From: an uncultured Cellvibrio sp.
GTDB taxonomy: Bacteria; Pseudomonadota; Gammaproteobacteria; Pseudomonadales; Cellvibrionaceae
DNA length: 44,159 nt
Direction: 5' to 3'
NCBI GenBank assembly: GCA_946480695.1
Contig: CAMLKG010000035.1
Location: 1-44,159, forward strand
The notes under the pieces are model-generated. The model was given only the letters and a program-made list of their open reading frames with translations, searched no databases and had not been told where the DNA came from. A program made the position numbers and the translations under genes. Below are positions 35,019 to 44,045 of this stretch, in pieces (within the stretch, counting starts at the first letter, position 1; every line of letters begins with the position of its first letter).

Positions 35019-35213
35019 ATGATGAAACACTTTACCCGCACGTATTTACACGCTACCCGCTCACATTTAAAGTTACCGGAATTTTTCACGCTTCGGTTAC
35101 AACATTTAGTGAAATCAGACACGGCTTCATGGGTGCTAATCTATATCCTCACGACCCTTTCTTTAGCTGTATCCCTGCGCTTGCTCGTTTCGCCTGGCTA
35201 CTTCCCGATCTAA
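35019..35213 (+). CDS. Small predicted membrane protein
   Basis: From ATG 35019 (GGGAGCAAG before it) 64 residues are encoded: a basic amphipathic start (MMKHFTRTYLHATRSHLKLP), then one hydrophobic helix (SWVLIYILTTLSLAVSLRLLV). No family recognised. The ribosome site and helix support a gene, but no neighbour or conservation evidence is visible here. Confidence 0.4.
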   Translation: MMKHFTRTYLHATRSHLKLPEFFTLRLQHLVKSDTASWVLIYILTTLSLAVSLRLLVSPGYFPI

Positions 35214-35385
35214 TCACCAGGCGTTATAGTCCACCTGGCTTTACATAGCATCTATTGAGGCAGAGAGCTTTGTGGGTCACACCGGCAGGAATTATTTAAT
35301 TTTTGAAAAGCGACTGGCCGGGGTTCACAGGGTTGACTAGTATCCTAATTCCAACACAACAATAACCGCCAACGGGTTAACGCTT

Positions 35386-36192
35386 ATGAATTTCAAAATC
35401 CTTTCCCTGGCAATGGGCCTGCTGTTGGGCGTAAATGCCCCGGTTTCTGCCGATGGTCATTTCAAATGGCCACACGGCGCCAAAGCTGCCGTCAACCTGG
35501 CTTATGATGACGCCCTCGATAGCCAACTGGATAATGCCATTCCGGCGCTCAACAAGTACAAACTTAAAGGAACCTTTTACCTGAATGTGGTCAGCCCTAC
35601 CCTGAATACCCGGGTGGATGAATGGCGCAAGGCCGCCAAACAAGGGCATGAACTGGGTAATCACAGTATTTTCCACCAATGTTCCAAAAGTGCGCCCGGC
35701 CGGGATTGGGTTCCCGCAGATCGCGACCTGGATAAAGTCAGCGTTATCCAAATGCAGGATCAGGTAAAAGTAACCAATTCCTTCCTGCACGCTATTGACG
35801 GAAAAACCGAGCGTACCTACACCCCGCCCTGCATCGACTTGAACGCCGGGGGTGCGAATTATGTAGACGGCCTCAAGAGTGAATTTGTCGCGATCAAAGG
35901 TCAAAGTGGCGGGGTAACTCCCGATATGGTGACCCTGGACCCCTATCGTGTAGGTGTGGACTTCCCGACGAATGTCTCCGGGGCACAATTAATTGCCGTG
36001 GTTAAAGAGGCAGCCGCAAAAGGAACCATGGCCAATTTTACCTTCCATGGCATCGGTGGTGAGCACTTGAGCGTCTCCAGGGAGGCCCATGAAGAGTTAT
36101 TGAAATATCTCGCTGATAATAAAGATATTTACTGGACTGATACTTTTGTGAACATTATGAAATATGTAAAAGAGCATCAAACAAAAAAATAA
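35386..36192 (+). CDS. Secreted polysaccharide deacetylase, NodB homology (CE4-like)
   Basis: The 268-residue protein has a signal peptide (MNFKILSLAMGLLLGVNAPVSA). NodB motif 1 is YDD (40-42, with D41/D42 as base and metal ligand), and motif 2 is GHELGNHSIFH, with metal ligands H93 and H97. C-terminal motifs are less clear but include FTFHGIGGEH with a possible catalytic His. It should remove acetyl groups from chitin, xylan or peptidoglycan outside the inner membrane. Given the organism type, plant or chitin polymer use is plausible. It is a single-gene unit with its own terminator. Confidence 0.88.
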   Translation: MNFKILSLAMGLLLGVNAPVSADGHFKWPHGAKAAVNLAYDDALDSQLDNAIPALNKYKLKGTFYLNVVSPTLNTRVDEWRKAAKQGHELGNHSIFHQCSKSAPGRDWVPADRDLDKVSVIQMQDQVKVTNSFLHAIDGKTERTYTPPCIDLNAGGANYVDGLKSEFVAIKGQSGGVTPDMVTLDPYRVGVDFPTNVSGAQLIAVVKEAAAKGTMANFTFHGIGGEHLSVSREAHEELLKYLADNKDIYWTDTFVNIMKYVKEHQTKK

Positions 36193-36200
36193 ACTCCAGA

Positions 36201-36230
36201 AACAAACCCGGCATATGCCGGGTTTGTTTT
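36201..36230 (+). terminator. Terminator of the deacetylase gene
   Basis: A 28-bp perfect palindrome (AACAAACCCGGCAT and its complement) followed by TTTT, nine bases after the stop. Confidence 0.9.
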
Positions 36231-36327
36231 ATCGGACTTCATTTCCATTCCAATTTCGCCAAGCTCGCCCCTCCTTAAGAATTATTTTCGTTTAGGTGTC
36301 ATTTTCATTGACTCCCACCTCCACGCA

Positions 36328-36348
36328 AATGATAATTGCTCGCAATTG
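36328..36348 (+). promoter_or_regulatory. Candidate Fur box before the iron-uptake operon
   Basis: AATGATAATTGCTCGCAATTG contains GATAATTG and a palindrome AATTGC-TC-GCAATT (36334-36347), in line with the Fur consensus. It lies about 46 bp before the first gene of an operon ending in a siderophore receptor. Confidence 0.5.
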
Positions 36349-36393
36349 ACGTTATTTGCCACCAGCTTTGGTGTGTATACGGAGGATCAGCTA

Positions 36394-36999
36394 ATGAATT
36401 CATGGTTCCTATCGACTGTTAAACCCTGGCCGCTATTGCTGGGCCTGGTTGTTTTGCTCGGCGCGATTATGTTGCTGTATCGCGCATGGCAGCGGCCCCA
36501 GCGCCAGTGGCAGTTGGTGAGCCTGGGGTGGATTGCGCTGCTGTTAGTCCATTGGCCGTTGGGATTGGCCCTGGGGTTTGATCGTGGATGGGCAATTGCG
36601 GCCATACTTCCGGGGTTCCTTGCCTTGTTATGGATTGGCATGATTACCCCATGGCGAGATTGGAATTCACTCGGGCGCCCAAAAGCCTCGCGGGAATCCA
36701 ACCCCACCCGTGAAAAAACAGGTTTGCGTACGCGAGCAAACCAAACCGGCCAATTATTGATACAAGTTTTGGTCATCGGGGCGCTTTCTTTCGCTGCGGC
36801 CGTCGGCGTGGGGCTCGTCCTTTTTTCGGTGCTGGATACCAGCGTGGTGAACAGGACGGTTTATTCCTCTCTACTGGTGATACTTCTCTGGCCTGCATTC
36901 ATGGTATGGAGTAAAGCCAAAAGCTCGCTCATTAAACCCGCTATTTATTTTGTCGGAATAACATTGGGAAGTTTATTGTTCACACCGGCTTTCTTTTAA
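36394..36999 (+). CDS. Multi-pass membrane protein of the iron-uptake operon
   Basis: I do not recognise the family. From ATG 36394 (GGAGGATCAGCT before it) 201 residues are encoded, with five or six hydrophobic helices (about 11-32, 42-60, 63-82, 130-155, 160-178, 182-198) and a basic cytoplasmic loop (PKASRESNPTREKTGLRT). It is followed by a PepSY protein and a siderophore receptor, so it may help handle iron at the inner membrane, like the accessory membrane proteins of Pseudomonas Fpv systems. That role is inference from position. Confidence 0.7.
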   Translation: MNSWFLSTVKPWPLLLGLVVLLGAIMLLYRAWQRPQRQWQLVSLGWIALLLVHWPLGLALGFDRGWAIAAILPGFLALLWIGMITPWRDWNSLGRPKASRESNPTREKTGLRTRANQTGQLLIQVLVIGALSFAAAVGVGLVLFSVLDTSVVNRTVYSSLLVILLWPAFMVWSKAKSSLIKPAIYFVGITLGSLLFTPAFF

Positions 37000-37040
37000 A
37001 TTTTTCCATTCGCTTAATTAAAACGATAGAGACATCAACC

Positions 37041-38567
37041 GTGGCCAGCTTTTTCAAATTGTCATCCGATACAGTCCGCACCAACCTGCGAGTTCATTCG
37101 GGGTTTGGGTTATTTATTGCCGCATTACTTTATTTGGTGTGTATCACCGGTGTTATTTCAGTTTTTTTCCCGGATTTTGAACGCTGGGAGCAAGCCGGCA
37201 TCCGGGAAACTCTGGAAGCAAAGCCCGATGTAGTGCAAACAGCGTTGGAAAATTTATTGCTATGGCATAAAGAAAATAATCCGACGGCAAAACCCTTCGA
37301 GGATATTTGGGTAGGCCTGCCCACGGTAGAAATGCCGCGCTTTTATGTCGGCGGCCATGGTGAAAATATTGAAGCCCAGTTTTTTGTGAATCCCGATGGT
37401 TCGCTCGATAAAAAAGTGGATCATGAATGGACACACTTTTTAGTAAAGCTGCATTACGCACTCACTATTCCTGGTATTTGGGGAATGGTGATAGTCGGTG
37501 TGATCGGAATGATTCTGGTGGGTATGCTAATCAGCGGTATAGCTGCCCACCCGACGATTTTTAAAAATGCTTTTTCCTTGCGGGTGAAGCGCGGCCAACG
37601 CCAACAGCAAGTCGATTTGCACAATCGCATCGGCGTGTGGAGTGCGCCCTTCGTCCTTGTCATTGCCACCACGGGAGCCTTGATTGGGTTATCACAAATA
37701 TTGCTGTTCGCATTTGCCAGCACATTTTATAAAGGCGACACCACCAGGATTGCCAATGACATTTATTTGCCACACCCGGAGCCCACCAATGTAGCCGCGC
37801 CCTTCATGGATGTTGCCCCCATCATGGAGAAATTTGCGCATGAACATGCCAACCTGCTGCCCTACTATTTCAGTATTCATTACCCCGAAACCACTGCACA
37901 AACGATGGAAATGGGTACTTACTTGCCAGACCGCCTGGTGTGGTATGAAGCGTTCCAATTTAATCCGCAAGGGGAACAAACCAAACGCCTGGGTTGGTCC
38001 GATGGCGACCCGGGTATGCAAATTTATGCTTCCACTTACCGCTTGCACTTTGGCCATTTTGGCGGACTGCCAGTAAAAATTCTCTACGCATTACTTGGCC
38101 TTGGTATGTGTTTCATGTGCACTACCGGCATGAATATCTGGTTCCGCCGCCAACAACAAGCCGGCATTTCATATCCAGCATTGGAACGCGCCTGGTTGGG
38201 TGTGGTATGGGGTTTCCCCAACGCTATTGCGTTCAGTTTGTTAATGGACTTTTGGCTACCCGTACAACCAGTCATCCTGTTTTGGTTTGGCAGTCTAATG
38301 TTGGTTTTTGTTTCACTGGCGTTAAAAGATCGCCATCAGGTTTCATTAGTCTTGCGGGTTTTACTCATAAGCCTGCTGGTGTTTATTTTAATCCTGCATT
38401 GCGTGACAAACGGCGTATATGCATTTAGCGGAGCCAGTTTATTAATTAATAGTTTGCTAACCATCACAATCACCTTCCTGGCGTTGGGGCTAGCAATACA
38501 ACGAAAATTTATTCCCGTCAGCGAGCAGCATGATGCCACTCCTGAGCCGTCCATCATTATTGATTAA
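37041..38567 (+). CDS. PepSY-associated transmembrane protein, probable ferric-siderophore reductase
   Basis: The 508-residue protein begins with a GTG (MASFFKLSSDTVRTNLRVHSGFGLF). Four or more membrane helices (about 20-42, 145-168, 196-220, 348-370) flank periplasmic PepSY-type domains (for instance FWVNPDG-like FFVNPDGSLDKKVDHEWTHF). Several His residues in helices (RVHSG, HFLVKLHY, LHNRIG, YRLHFGHFGG) suit heme binding. Homologues such as FpvG reduce iron from siderophores in the periplasm. It has additional C-terminal helices beyond 390. It follows the membrane protein by 41 bp and precedes the receptor by 31 bp. Confidence 0.88.
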   Translation: MASFFKLSSDTVRTNLRVHSGFGLFIAALLYLVCITGVISVFFPDFERWEQAGIRETLEAKPDVVQTALENLLLWHKENNPTAKPFEDIWVGLPTVEMPRFYVGGHGENIEAQFFVNPDGSLDKKVDHEWTHFLVKLHYALTIPGIWGMVIVGVIGMILVGMLISGIAAHPTIFKNAFSLRVKRGQRQQQVDLHNRIGVWSAPFVLVIATTGALIGLSQILLFAFASTFYKGDTTRIANDIYLPHPEPTNVAAPFMDVAPIMEKFAHEHANLLPYYFSIHYPETTAQTMEMGTYLPDRLVWYEAFQFNPQGEQTKRLGWSDGDPGMQIYASTYRLHFGHFGGLPVKILYALLGLGMCFMCTTGMNIWFRRQQQAGISYPALERAWLGVVWGFPNAIAFSLLMDFWLPVQPVILFWFGSLMLVFVSLALKDRHQVSLVLRVLLISLLVFILILHCVTNGVYAFSGASLLINSLLTITITFLALGLAIQRKFIPVSEQHDATPEPSIIID

Positions 38568-38598
38568 CCACTCACTCACACTTAATTAGAGAACATCC

Positions 38599-40689
38599 AT
38601 GCGCGTAAATCCGTTTTTACTTTCGCCCTTGTTTTTCGCCATCAGCTTTACAGCCCAGGCACAACAAACCAAAAACACCAAACCGCCAAAAAAAGCTGAA
38701 TATGCAATTGAAGAAGTTTTTATAACCGGTGTTCGCAATAACCGTACCAGCAAGGGAGCGACTGGCCTGGATTTAACGCTAAAGGAAACGCCGCAATCAA
38801 TCAGTGTGATATCACGTGAGTTTATGAATGATTTTGCCACCAACAATTTAAACGATGCCTTAAAGCTGGCTACGGGTATCCAGGTAGAAGCCTGGGAAAC
38901 AAACCGCACCAATTACATGGCGCGCGGTTTTGAAATTAAAAATACCCAGGTCGATGGTGTGGGTATGCCTAACAGTTGGGGCATAGTTACCGGCGAAATG
39001 GATACCTTTGCCTACGAAAAGCTGGAAGTAATTCGCGGTGCAAATGGATTGTTAACCGGGGTCGGCAATTCATCCGGCACCATCAACTACGTGCGCAAAC
39101 GCCCAACCAACGAACAGGAAGGTAGCCTGGGCTTCAGTGCAGGTTCTTTTGATTTCAGACGCGTACAGGCGGACTACTCAACGCCCCTCACTGAATCCGG
39201 CGATTGGGCTGGCCGCGTGGTTGTTGCAGCGGAAGATAAAGATTCCTACTTGCGCGGTTACGAAAATGATCGCGTTTTTGTATACGGCGTTGTGGATGGC
39301 CAACTCACCGAAAACTCTACCCTGGCTGCCGGTTATTCGAACCAAAAAAATGAGTCACAAGGCAATATGTGGGGCGCATTGGTATTGGATTATTCCGATG
39401 GCACCCAGGCGGAATTCCCACGCGGCACATCCACCGCGCAAGACTGGACCATGTGGGACACACGTAATGACAGCGCGTTCGTAGAATATATCTATAATTT
39501 TTCTGCCAACTGGAATACCAAATTAACCTACAACCATCGCGAATCAAAAAACGAAGATAAATTGTTTTACGTGATTGGCACCATTGATAAGGAGACCGGC
39601 CTCGGATTAATGGGGTGGCCGGGCAATTGGCCCGATGAAACCAAAGAAGACCTGATGGATTTATCGTTAAATGGCCAATTCGATTTGTGGGGCCGCGAAC
39701 ACCAATTAGTTTTAGGTTACAGCTACAGCGAAAACGAATACCATTCGTACCAGCGTCCACATGCGGCAACCGAACCTGCTGCCGGCTTTTTACCGCCCTT
39801 CCCTTATGAGGGCAATGCAATTCCAGAACCGGTATGGGGCGTGAAAGTATTGCAAAGCTCCACCTTTCAAGATCTGGAACGCATTTATGGTTCCATGAAG
39901 CTGGAACTCACCGATTCACTTACTACTATTGTCGGTTTTAACCACGCAGAATATATCCGCGATGGCCATAGTTATGGTGTTCCATTTGATCAAACGGAAC
40001 GTGAGTTGAGCCCATATGTAGGTATTACTTACGATATCACCAACGATGTTTTGCTGTACGCCAGTTACTCCGATATCTACCAGCCCCAAGATCAAAAAGA
40101 CATCGAAGAGCAATATCTCGATCCATCCCAAGGGGTAAATTATGAAGCGGGAATCCGCTGGGAAATCAGTGAAAGTTTTATGGCGACCCTGGCCCGTTTT
40201 AAAGCGGACCAGAAAGACCTGGGCACCTATGCCGGCGTTAACAGCAGGGGCCAGTATTACTACACCGGCGTTGATGTTTATTCCGAGGGAACAGAACTGG
40301 AATTGGTTGGCCAATTAACTGAATACGACCAGCTTGTTTTAGGTCTGACGTCATTAGCGCTTGAAGGCGAAGATGGTAAATCCATTTATAAATGGGTTCC
40401 GCGCGAAACGATCAATCTGGCTTATTCATCAAACCTACCCGCTTACCCCGCAGTGCGCCTGGGTGTAGCCGCCAAATATCAATCGGATATTGCCAAAGAT
40501 GGCACTGTGCTTAAGCAATCAAGCTATACCACCCTCAACATATTTGCGTCCTGGGATGTTAGCGACGCATTGGATTTGCAACTTAATGTTAATAACGTTA
40601 CTGATGAAAAGTACCTGACGTCATTGTATAACGTGGGTTACTACAGCGCGCCGGCAAATTTTACTGTGAGTGCAAATTATAAGTTTTAA
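38599..40689 (+). CDS. TonB-dependent siderophore receptor
   Basis: The 696-residue protein has a signal peptide (MRVNPFLLSPLFFAISFTAQA), a TonB box region (IEEVFITGVRNN), a plug (LKETPQSISVISREFMNDF, VIRGANGLLTGVGNSSGTINYVRKRP) typical of ferric-siderophore receptors of the FpvA/FoxA kind, and a beta-barrel ending in NYKF. It imports a ferri-siderophore, perhaps one made by other microbes. It closes the iron operon, which starts at a Fur-like box. Confidence 0.95.
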   Translation: MRVNPFLLSPLFFAISFTAQAQQTKNTKPPKKAEYAIEEVFITGVRNNRTSKGATGLDLTLKETPQSISVISREFMNDFATNNLNDALKLATGIQVEAWETNRTNYMARGFEIKNTQVDGVGMPNSWGIVTGEMDTFAYEKLEVIRGANGLLTGVGNSSGTINYVRKRPTNEQEGSLGFSAGSFDFRRVQADYSTPLTESGDWAGRVVVAAEDKDSYLRGYENDRVFVYGVVDGQLTENSTLAAGYSNQKNESQGNMWGALVLDYSDGTQAEFPRGTSTAQDWTMWDTRNDSAFVEYIYNFSANWNTKLTYNHRESKNEDKLFYVIGTIDKETGLGLMGWPGNWPDETKEDLMDLSLNGQFDLWGREHQLVLGYSYSENEYHSYQRPHAATEPAAGFLPPFPYEGNAIPEPVWGVKVLQSSTFQDLERIYGSMKLELTDSLTTIVGFNHAEYIRDGHSYGVPFDQTERELSPYVGITYDITNDVLLYASYSDIYQPQDQKDIEEQYLDPSQGVNYEAGIRWEISESFMATLARFKADQKDLGTYAGVNSRGQYYYTGVDVYSEGTELELVGQLTEYDQLVLGLTSLALEGEDGKSIYKWVPRETINLAYSSNLPAYPAVRLGVAAKYQSDIAKDGTVLKQSSYTTLNIFASWDVSDALDLQLNVNNVTDEKYLTSLYNVGYYSAPANFTVSANYKF

Positions 40690-40730
40690 CTCAGTCATCA
40701 CAAGTTTCAACCCTGTCACAAAAGTCTGGA

Positions 40731-40757
40731 AATCGGCTCGATAGAGCCGATTTTTTT
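40731..40757 (+). terminator. Terminator of the iron-uptake operon
   Basis: AATCGGCTC / GAGCCGATT around GATA, followed by seven T, 41 bases after the receptor stop. Confidence 0.93.
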
Positions 40758-40940
40758 AACCGAAAAGTCCATGGCGATTGAAATCGATTGTTGAAATAAA
40801 TCTTCATCGATTTATAAGCTGCTGTTCGATAAATAAATATCCGTCATCTTTTATCCTCCTCTGAACAAGCACGAGATATTTTTTACAAACCGGTTGCCAA
40901 TTTTGGGAGCTGTTGTTTAGGTAAATAATGACTACTGCGT

Positions 40941-40968
40941 TTAAATTGGCTCAAACAAGCCAATTTAA
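40941..40968. repeat. 11-bp perfect hairpin in the gap before the small gene
   Basis: TTAAATTGGCT and AGCCAATTTAA flank CAAACA. There is no T-run, and it lies 94 bp before the 68-aa gene. The rest of 40758-41062 is AT-rich, with no gene seen; a leader hairpin or operator are both possible. Confidence 0.5.
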
Positions 40969-41062
40969 GTTGTATATGGCCTCGTATTAAACATGGCATA
41001 ACGGTTGCTTAATGAGTGCAGCACTAATTTGTTTGCATAATACGAAGAAGAGGTAGCGAATA

Positions 41063-41269
41063 ATGACTCCAAAAGAGCTGGGAAAATGGGCCAAAATCGT
41101 AGGGATTAATGCTCCAAGCCTGGACGCCGGATTTTCGTGCTGGATAAAAAATGCAACAAACGAAGAGAGGAAACAATATCTTATTGAGTGGTGGGACGGG
41201 TGGTATGACGCATTGGATGAAAGTATTTCATTCCAACAATGGGCTTATAAAAAACGCTCCGCCGCATAA
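41063..41269 (+). CDS. Small protein resembling ribosome modulation factor (RMF-like)
   Basis: The 68-residue protein begins MTPKELGKWAKIVGINAPS and has a pattern A-x-x-G...C...R-x-x-Y-L-x-x-W-W-D-G-W-x-D-A that loosely matches the RMF layout (G-rich part, Cys, then W-x-x-G-W-x-x-A). RMF dimerises ribosomes in stationary phase. The match is weak and the N-terminus is not RMF-like, so this is only a suggestion. AAGAGG precedes the ATG. It stands alone, 13 bp before a long inverted repeat. Confidence 0.5.
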   Translation: MTPKELGKWAKIVGINAPSLDAGFSCWIKNATNEERKQYLIEWWDGWYDALDESISFQQWAYKKRSAA

Positions 41270-41281
41270 GAATCATATGAG

Positions 41282-41393
41282 TGCGCCAACACATTGGGTG
41301 TAACTGCCAGCAGCCTATATAAGACGCGTTTCGCGTTTAGCGAATCTGCCTCGAACCGCTACTCCTGGCTTTTACACTCAATCTGTTGGCGCA
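41282..41393. repeat. 22-bp imperfect inverted repeat with structured 68-nt centre
   Basis: TGCGCCAACA-C-ATTG-G-GTGTAA (41282-41303) pairs with 41372-41393 along 22 bp, with one C-C mismatch and one G-T wobble. Within the 68-nt centre GCCAG/CTGGC pair just inside the main stem, and ACGCG-TTT-CGCGT makes a small hairpin. The element fills the space between the 68-aa gene and the end of rlmE. It could be a two-way terminator, a structured RNA, a MITE-like repeat or an attC-like site; the evidence does not choose. Confidence 0.65.
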
Positions 41394-41421
41394 TTCAAAT
41401 CCTGTCCTAAACATCACTTTG

Positions 41422-42045
41422 TTAATTCGCTTTAAAACCCTTGGCCACCACATAAACCTCGCGCGAGCGGGGACGGGAAGCATCGGGTTTGCGAATCATG
41501 ACTTTTTCGAACGAGGCGCGAACTTCTTTAATGTAATCATCACTGCCTTCACCCTGGAATACTTTCGCAACAAAATCACCTTTAGGTTTCAACACGCGGC
41601 GCGCCATATCCAGTGCAAGCTCAACCAGGTAAATGGATGATGCCTGATCCACTGCATCTACACCGCTAATGTTGGGCGCCATATCGGAAATTACAACATC
41701 GGCCTTGCGCTCCCCGAGCTTTTCCATAATTTGGTTAAAGACCGATTCCCCGGTAAAGTCTCCCTGAATAAAATCCACATGTTCCAATGGATCCATGGGC
41801 AGGATATCCGAAGCAATTACCCTGCCCTTCACACCGACCAACCGGCCGGCAATTTGCGACCAACTGCCAGGAGCGGAGCCCAAATCCACCACCAACATAC
41901 CGGGACGAATCAGCTTGTCCTTGTCGTTGAGTTCAATCAGCTTATAAGCGGCGCGCGCGCGATAACCATCAACTTGCGCTTTTTTAACATAAGGATCATT
42001 AACGTGTTCGTCCAACCAACGATTGCTGCTTTTGGATCTGGCCAT
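41422..42045 (-). CDS. rlmE: 23S rRNA (uridine-2'-O)-methyltransferase RlmE (FtsJ/RrmJ)
   Basis: The 207-residue protein methylates U2552 of 23S rRNA in its E. coli homologue. SAM motif [13 protein letters not shown] (about 52-64) and [23 protein letters not shown] and [10 protein letters not shown] follow the RrmJ pattern; K35 and the D, K and E of these motifs match the K-D-K-E catalytic set. The start was set at 42045 ([11 protein letters not shown]), which aligns with known proteins; the upstream in-frame Met at 42111 adds unconserved residues. Confidence 0.96.
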   Translation of the reverse strand: MARSKSSNRWLDEHVNDPYVKKAQVDGYRARAAYKLIELNDKDKLIRPGMLVVDLGSAPGSWSQIAGRLVGVKGRVIASDILPMDPLEHVDFIQGDFTGESVFNQIMEKLGERKADVVISDMAPNISGVDAVDQASSIYLVELALDMARRVLKPKGDFVAKVFQGEGSDDYIKEVRASFEKVMIRKPDASRPRSREVYVVAKGFKAN

Positions 42046-42240
42046 GGGGTAAAAACTCGATAGGAATGCGAAAAACACCGGCATTGTAAGGGTTTGCTGG
42101 GGATAAAACAAAAATGCGCTGGCACCCGGCGACAGGAATTGCCCTTAAGCGCACGCAAACGTGGATGGATAGATAGGTTCATCCCACGTAAAATGCGCGC
42201 TTTCATTTCCCTTTGCCGGAGCCACCGGCCAGGAGCTTTT

Positions 42241-43860
42241 ATGATCCGCATTACCGAACTCCAGCTCCCGCTGGACCATCCCTATGAAGACCTGCGCAAA
42301 GCCATCGTTAAACGGCTTAAAATATCCGACGCGGATTTGCTCGATTTCACCGTTTTTAAACGCAGTTATGATGCACGTAAAAAACACAGCGCGATTACGT
42401 TTGTGTACATCATTGATGTGAATGTGCGCAATGAAACCAAAATTTTGCAACGTTTGGCGGATGATAAACATATCCGTCCCGCGCCTGACACCAATTATTA
42501 CCCTGTAGCCCATGCGCCGGAAAATTTAACCGAACGCCCATTGGTAATCGGTTTTGGTCCCTGCGGGTTATTCGCGGCGCTGATGCTGGCGCAAATGGGG
42601 TTTAAGCCTATTGTGCTGGAGCGAGGCAAAGATGTACGCAAGCGCACTAAAGACACCTGGGCGCTGTGGCGAAAAAAAATATTAACACCGGAATCCAATG
42701 TGCAATTCGGCGAAGGCGGGGCCGGCCTGTTTTCCGATGGAAAACTCTACAGCCAGATCAAAGATCCAAAGTTTTACGGCCGCAAGGTTATGCATGAATT
42801 TGTTCGCGCCGGTGCACCGGAAGAAATTATGTATGTGAGCAAACCACACATAGGTACCTTTCGTTTAACCGGTGTGGTTTCCACCATGCGTGAGGAAATT
42901 AAATCATTGGGCGGTGAGGTGCGCTTCGAACATAAAGCGGAAGACTTCCTGATTGAAGACGGACGCATCCAGGGTGTTGTACTTGCCAATGGCGACACAC
43001 TGCGCAGCCGCTATGTGGTTCTCGCCCTCGGCCACAGTTCGCGCGACACTTTCCGCAAACTTTATGACCGCGGCGTTTATGTGGAAGCAAAACCTTTTGC
43101 AATTGGCTTTCGCATCGAACATCCACAGACAATGATTGATGAAGCGCGTTTGGGTAAACACGCAGGTCATCCGGAATTGGGCGCGGCAGATTACAAACTT
43201 GTCTATCACGCAAAAAACGGGCGCGCGGTTTACAGTTTTTGCATGTGCCCTGGTGGAACGGTGGTAGCAGCCACCTCGGAACCGCAACGGGTAGTTACAA
43301 ATGGTATGAGTCAATATTCACGCAATGAACGCAATGCGAATGCGGGAATCGTTGTAGGTATAAATCCCGAGCAGGATTTTCCGGGTGGGCCCCTTGCCGG
43401 TGTTGAATTGCAGGAGCAGTTGGAATCTCACGCTTACGAATTGGGTGGAAGCGATTATTGTGCACCCGGCCAACTGGTGGGCGATTTTATCCGCGGCAAA
43501 CGATCAAACAAGTTCGGTGAGGTTATGCCGTCTTACAAACCGGGCGTTAAGCTCGGTGACCTGGCACCCTCTTTACCTGATTATGTGATCGAAGCCATTC
43601 GTGAAGCACTGCCGGAGTTTGGCAAACAAATACGCGGTTTTGATCGTGATGACGCGATACTTACCGGCATTGAAACACGTACATCATCACCGGTGAGAAT
43701 CAAACGCGACGAGGAAACATTGCAAAGTGTTAACACCCGCGGGTTATTTCCGGCCGGTGAAGGTGCCGGTTATGCAGGCGGGATTCTCTCGGCAGGCGTG
43801 GATGGCATTAAGGTTGCCGAAGCGGTTGCCAGGGCGATGCTCGCGGATATGACACTTTAA
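42241..43860 (+). CDS. FAD-dependent oxidoreductase of the COG2509 type
   Basis: From ATG 42241 (CAGGAG seven bases before) 539 residues are encoded. The N-terminus (MIRITELQLPLDHPYEDL, KRSYDARKK) is the usual extension of this family. A Rossmann FAD site reads VIGFGPCGLFAALMLAQMG (about 99-117) with GERG-like VLERGKDVRKR. GEGGAGLFSDGKLYSQIKD and the end GEGAGYAGGILSAGVDGIKVAEAVA are typical. CMCPGG and Cys elsewhere suggest redox chemistry. The substrate is unknown; homologues are named NAD(P)/FAD-dependent dehydrogenases. The ORF before this ATG overlaps the divergent rlmE leader and is not counted. Confidence 0.9.
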   Translation: MIRITELQLPLDHPYEDLRKAIVKRLKISDADLLDFTVFKRSYDARKKHSAITFVYIIDVNVRNETKILQRLADDKHIRPAPDTNYYPVAHAPENLTERPLVIGFGPCGLFAALMLAQMGFKPIVLERGKDVRKRTKDTWALWRKKILTPESNVQFGEGGAGLFSDGKLYSQIKDPKFYGRKVMHEFVRAGAPEEIMYVSKPHIGTFRLTGVVSTMREEIKSLGGEVRFEHKAEDFLIEDGRIQGVVLANGDTLRSRYVVLALGHSSRDTFRKLYDRGVYVEAKPFAIGFRIEHPQTMIDEARLGKHAGHPELGAADYKLVYHAKNGRAVYSFCMCPGGTVVAATSEPQRVVTNGMSQYSRNERNANAGIVVGINPEQDFPGGPLAGVELQEQLESHAYELGGSDYCAPGQLVGDFIRGKRSNKFGEVMPSYKPGVKLGDLAPSLPDYVIEAIREALPEFGKQIRGFDRDDAILTGIETRTSSPVRIKRDEETLQSVNTRGLFPAGEGAGYAGGILSAGVDGIKVAEAVARAMLADMTL

Positions 43861-43866
43861 GCAGAA

Positions 43867-43894
43867 ATGCCTATAACCAGGCATCTAAGTTTTT
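43867..43894 (+). terminator. Weak terminator of the oxidoreductase gene
   Basis: ATGCCT / AGGCAT with loop ATAACC, followed by CTAAGTTTTTA, seven bases after the stop. The stem is only 6 bp. Confidence 0.5.
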
Positions 43895-43911
43895 AATCCC
43901 ATAAGTACTAT

Positions 43912-43936
43912 AGGTGCTATTGATTCAATAGCGCCT
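43912..43936. repeat. 12-bp inverted repeat upstream of the last gene
   Basis: AGGTGCTATTGA and TCAATAGCGCCT pair with one G-T wobble around a single T. It lies about 110 bp before the ATG at 44046 and could be an operator or leader hairpin. Nothing else was seen in 43895-44045. Confidence 0.45.
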
Positions 43937-44045
43937 GCCTACTAGTATGAATGACCATAAGGTTATTTATGCAATCTTCCCACTCCCGAGGGAAAGGAAA
44001 TAACCCTGGCTCCACGGCAAAAATCAATAACTATCGGAGACCTCC

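Noticed and set aside
35377..35988. 203-codon open frame antisense to the deacetylase gene
   Set aside because: The plus strand encodes a clear NodB protein with signal peptide and motifs; the antisense frame shows none.
41282..41393. tRNA-like or CRISPR-like reading of the inverted repeat
   Set aside because: There is no acceptor/anticodon arrangement and only one repeat pair, so neither class fits.
42094..42240. Upstream extension of the FAD oxidoreductase
   Set aside because: The 49 extra residues are unlike the family, and CAGGAG precedes the later ATG at 42241.
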